Shown: piece by piece, positions 62,691-64,000 of the stretch
How positions within the stretch are numbered: the first letter of the stretch is position 1
How the letters are laid out: each line of letters opens with the position of its first letter
NCBI RefSeq assembly: GCF_014174495.1
Contig: NZ_JACJHR010000015.1
Coordinates: forward strand, 62,001 to 126,000
Direction: 5' to 3'
DNA length: 64,000 bases
Origin: Amycolatopsis echigonensis
Lineage (GTDB): Bacteria > Actinomycetota > Actinomycetes > Mycobacteriales > Pseudonocardiaceae
The notes under the pieces: model-generated
What the model saw: the letters and a program-made list of their open reading frames with translations, nothing else
What the model was told of the DNA's origin: nothing
The model's database searches: none
Made by a program: the position numbers and the translations under genes

Positions 62691-64000
62691 GTGGCTGCCA
62701 CACTGGAGCGGCGCTCGATCGACCCGGTCCCCGAGTCCGAGCGGCACGGGCATCCACGCAGCCTGTTCACCCTGTGGTTCGCCGCGAACACGCAGATCAC
62801 CTCGGCGGTCACCGGCGCGCTGACCGTGCTGGTCGGCGTGCATCCGCTGTGGGCGATCGTCGCGGTCGTGGTGGGCAACGCGCTCGGCGGCATTCCGATG
62901 GCGCTGCACGCCGCGCAGGGGCCGAAGCTCGGCATCCCGCAGATGATCCAGTCGCGCGCGCAGTTCGGCGTGTACGGCGCGGCGCTCCCGCTGGTGCTCG
63001 TCGTGGTGATGTACCTCGGCTATTTCGCGAGCGGTTCGCTGCTCGGCGGCCAGGCGGTCGCCCAGATCACGCACCTGCCGACGGACGCCGCGATCGCGGT
63101 CTACGCGCTCGCCTCGGCGCTGATCGCGATCGTCGGATACCGGCTGATCCACCGGTTCGGCTGGCTCGCGTCCGCGCTGTCCGTGGTCGTCTTCTTCTAC
63201 CTGACCATCCGGTTGATCAGTGGACACGACCTCGGCACCGTGCTGGCCGCGCCGCACCTCGACTTTCCGAAGTTCCTGCTCGCGGTCTCGCTGACCGCGT
63301 CCTGGCAGCTGACCTTCGGCCCGTACGTCGCCGACACCTCGCGCTACCTGCCGTCGGCGACGTCGGTGCGCGCGACGTTCTGGTGGACGTACGGCGGCAC
63401 CGTGCTCGGCGCGGTGTGGGCGATGTCGTTCGGTGCGCTGGCCTACGCCATTGCCGGGAAAGCGTTCAAGGGACACGAAGTCGCGTACGTCGTCGGCCTC
63501 GGCGGCGAAGCGTTGTTGATCCCGCTGCTGCTGGCCATCGCGCTCGGCAAGTTCACGGTGAACGTGCTGAACATCTACGGCGGCTACATGACCGTCGCGA
63601 CCGCGCTGACCGGTTTCGGCCGACGCGCGGCGCTTTCCCAGGCCACGCGGATCGGTTACATCGCGGGCGTCGGCGTGGTCGGCGCCGTGATCGCCATCCT
63701 CGGCCGCGGCCAGTTCCTGTCGAACTTCGTGCTGTTCCTCGACTTCCTGCTGTACTTCCTCACGCCGTGGAGCTCGATCAACCTGGTCGATTTCTACCTG
63801 CTGCGCAAGGAAAAGTACGACCTCGAGGCGCTGTACGACCCGAACGGCCGCTACGGGCGCTGGGCCTGGCCCGCGCTGGCCGCCTACGTGCTCGGGATCG
63901 CGGTGCAGATCCCGTTCGCCAACGTCGAAGGCATTTTCGTCGGCCCGATCGCCCCGCTGCTGGGCGGCGCGGACATCTCGTGGCTGCTCGGCCTCATCGT
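62691..64000 (+). CDS. NCS1-family purine/cytosine permease (3' end outside window)
   Basis: Membrane transporter with the NCS1 N-terminus: RRSIDPVPESERHGHPRSLF followed by TLWFAANTQITSAVTGALTV, then GPKLGIPQMIQSRAQFG, and TFGPYVADTSRYLP deeper in. GTG 62691 has GGAGGA directly upstream. About 436 residues are present, most of the usual 450-500, so little is missing. Probable substrates are cytosine, purines or allantoin-like compounds. Confidence 0.9.
   Translation, partial: MAATLERRSIDPVPESERHGHPRSLFTLWFAANTQITSAVTGALTVLVGVHPLWAIVAVVVGNALGGIPMALHAAQGPKLGIPQMIQSRAQFGVYGAALPLVLVVVMYLGYFASGSLLGGQAVAQITHLPTDAAIAVYALASALIAIVGYRLIHRFGWLASALSVVVFFYLTIRLISGHDLGTVLAAPHLDFPKFLLAVSLTASWQLTFGPYVADTSRYLPSATSVRATFWWTYGGTVLGAVWAMSFGALAYAIAGKAFKGHEVAYVVGLGGEALLIPLLLAIALGKFTVNVLNIYGGYMTVATALTGFGRRAALSQATRIGYIAGVGVVGAVIAILGRGQFLSNFVLFLDFLLYFLTPWSSINLVDFYLLRKEKYDLEALYDPNGRYGRWAWPALAAYVLGIAVQIPFANVEGIFVGPIAPLLGGADISWLLGLI

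Overview
The window is high-GC actinobacterial DNA and most resembles Amycolatopsis or a close relative in Pseudonocardiaceae. This rests on a mycothiol conjugate amidase, ESX (type VII)-associated EspG/EspC/WXG proteins without their secretion machinery, a DUF3558 lipoprotein, SARP-type regulators, many GTG starts, and a gene order echoing M. tuberculosis Rv1074c-Rv1086. The genus is inference; no rRNA is present and I saw no tRNA gene.

Layout, left half. 1-6 kb: 5'-part of a Z-isoprenyl diphosphate synthase divergent from trhA, then an acyl-CoA oxidase-like flavoprotein, a small protein with a ribbon-helix-helix-like C-terminus and a DUF255 thioredoxin-fold protein. 6-7.7 kb: a beta-helix lipoprotein. 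7.9-10.8 kb: ESX-associated cassette 1 (small helical protein, DUF3558 lipoprotein, WXG/PPE-like protein, EspG). 10.8-16.1 kb: mca with a coupled membrane gene, a DUF4307 gene, greA, a zinc-ribbon/metallo-beta-lactamase-like protein, and an Lrp regulator divergent from hppD across a perfect palindrome. 16.3-23.5 kb: cassette 2, the most interesting locus, with a YbaB-like protein, an EspC-like protein, a 1300-residue WXG-headed polymorphic toxin ending in a predicted nucleic-acid deaminase, a SUKH-like immunity protein and a protein with two YezG-like domains. 23.5-34.1 kb: ilvA, a degenerate tandem repeat, metB, three small/Pro-rich membrane proteins, cbs, a pentapeptide-repeat membrane protein and a thiolase.

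Layout, right half. 34-39 kb: a DHA2 drug exporter, a YeeE/YedE sulfur transporter, an LppU-type protein and a Bax-inhibitor-1 protein. 39.2-41.5 kb: a wall-anchored surface protein next to its likely class F sortase. 41.7-45 kb: a two-domain fatty acyl-CoA reductase-type SDR and a DivIVA-like coiled-coil protein. 45-58.7 kb: two operons each headed by a paralogous LuxR-type regulator (one with an amidase, one with a sugar ABC importer), flanking a WXG100 pair and two tandem giant SARP/AAA regulators. 58.8-64 kb: a GH3 lipoprotein, a TPR protein, a secreted esterase and the start of an NCS1 permease.

How they fit together: metB and cbs are the reverse transsulfuration/cysteine-methionine branch; mca is mycothiol detoxification; hppD with its Lrp regulator is tyrosine catabolism. 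The two ESX cassettes and the WXG pair look like orphan substrates exported by a type VII system encoded elsewhere. Strong intrinsic-terminator hairpins separate many of the units.
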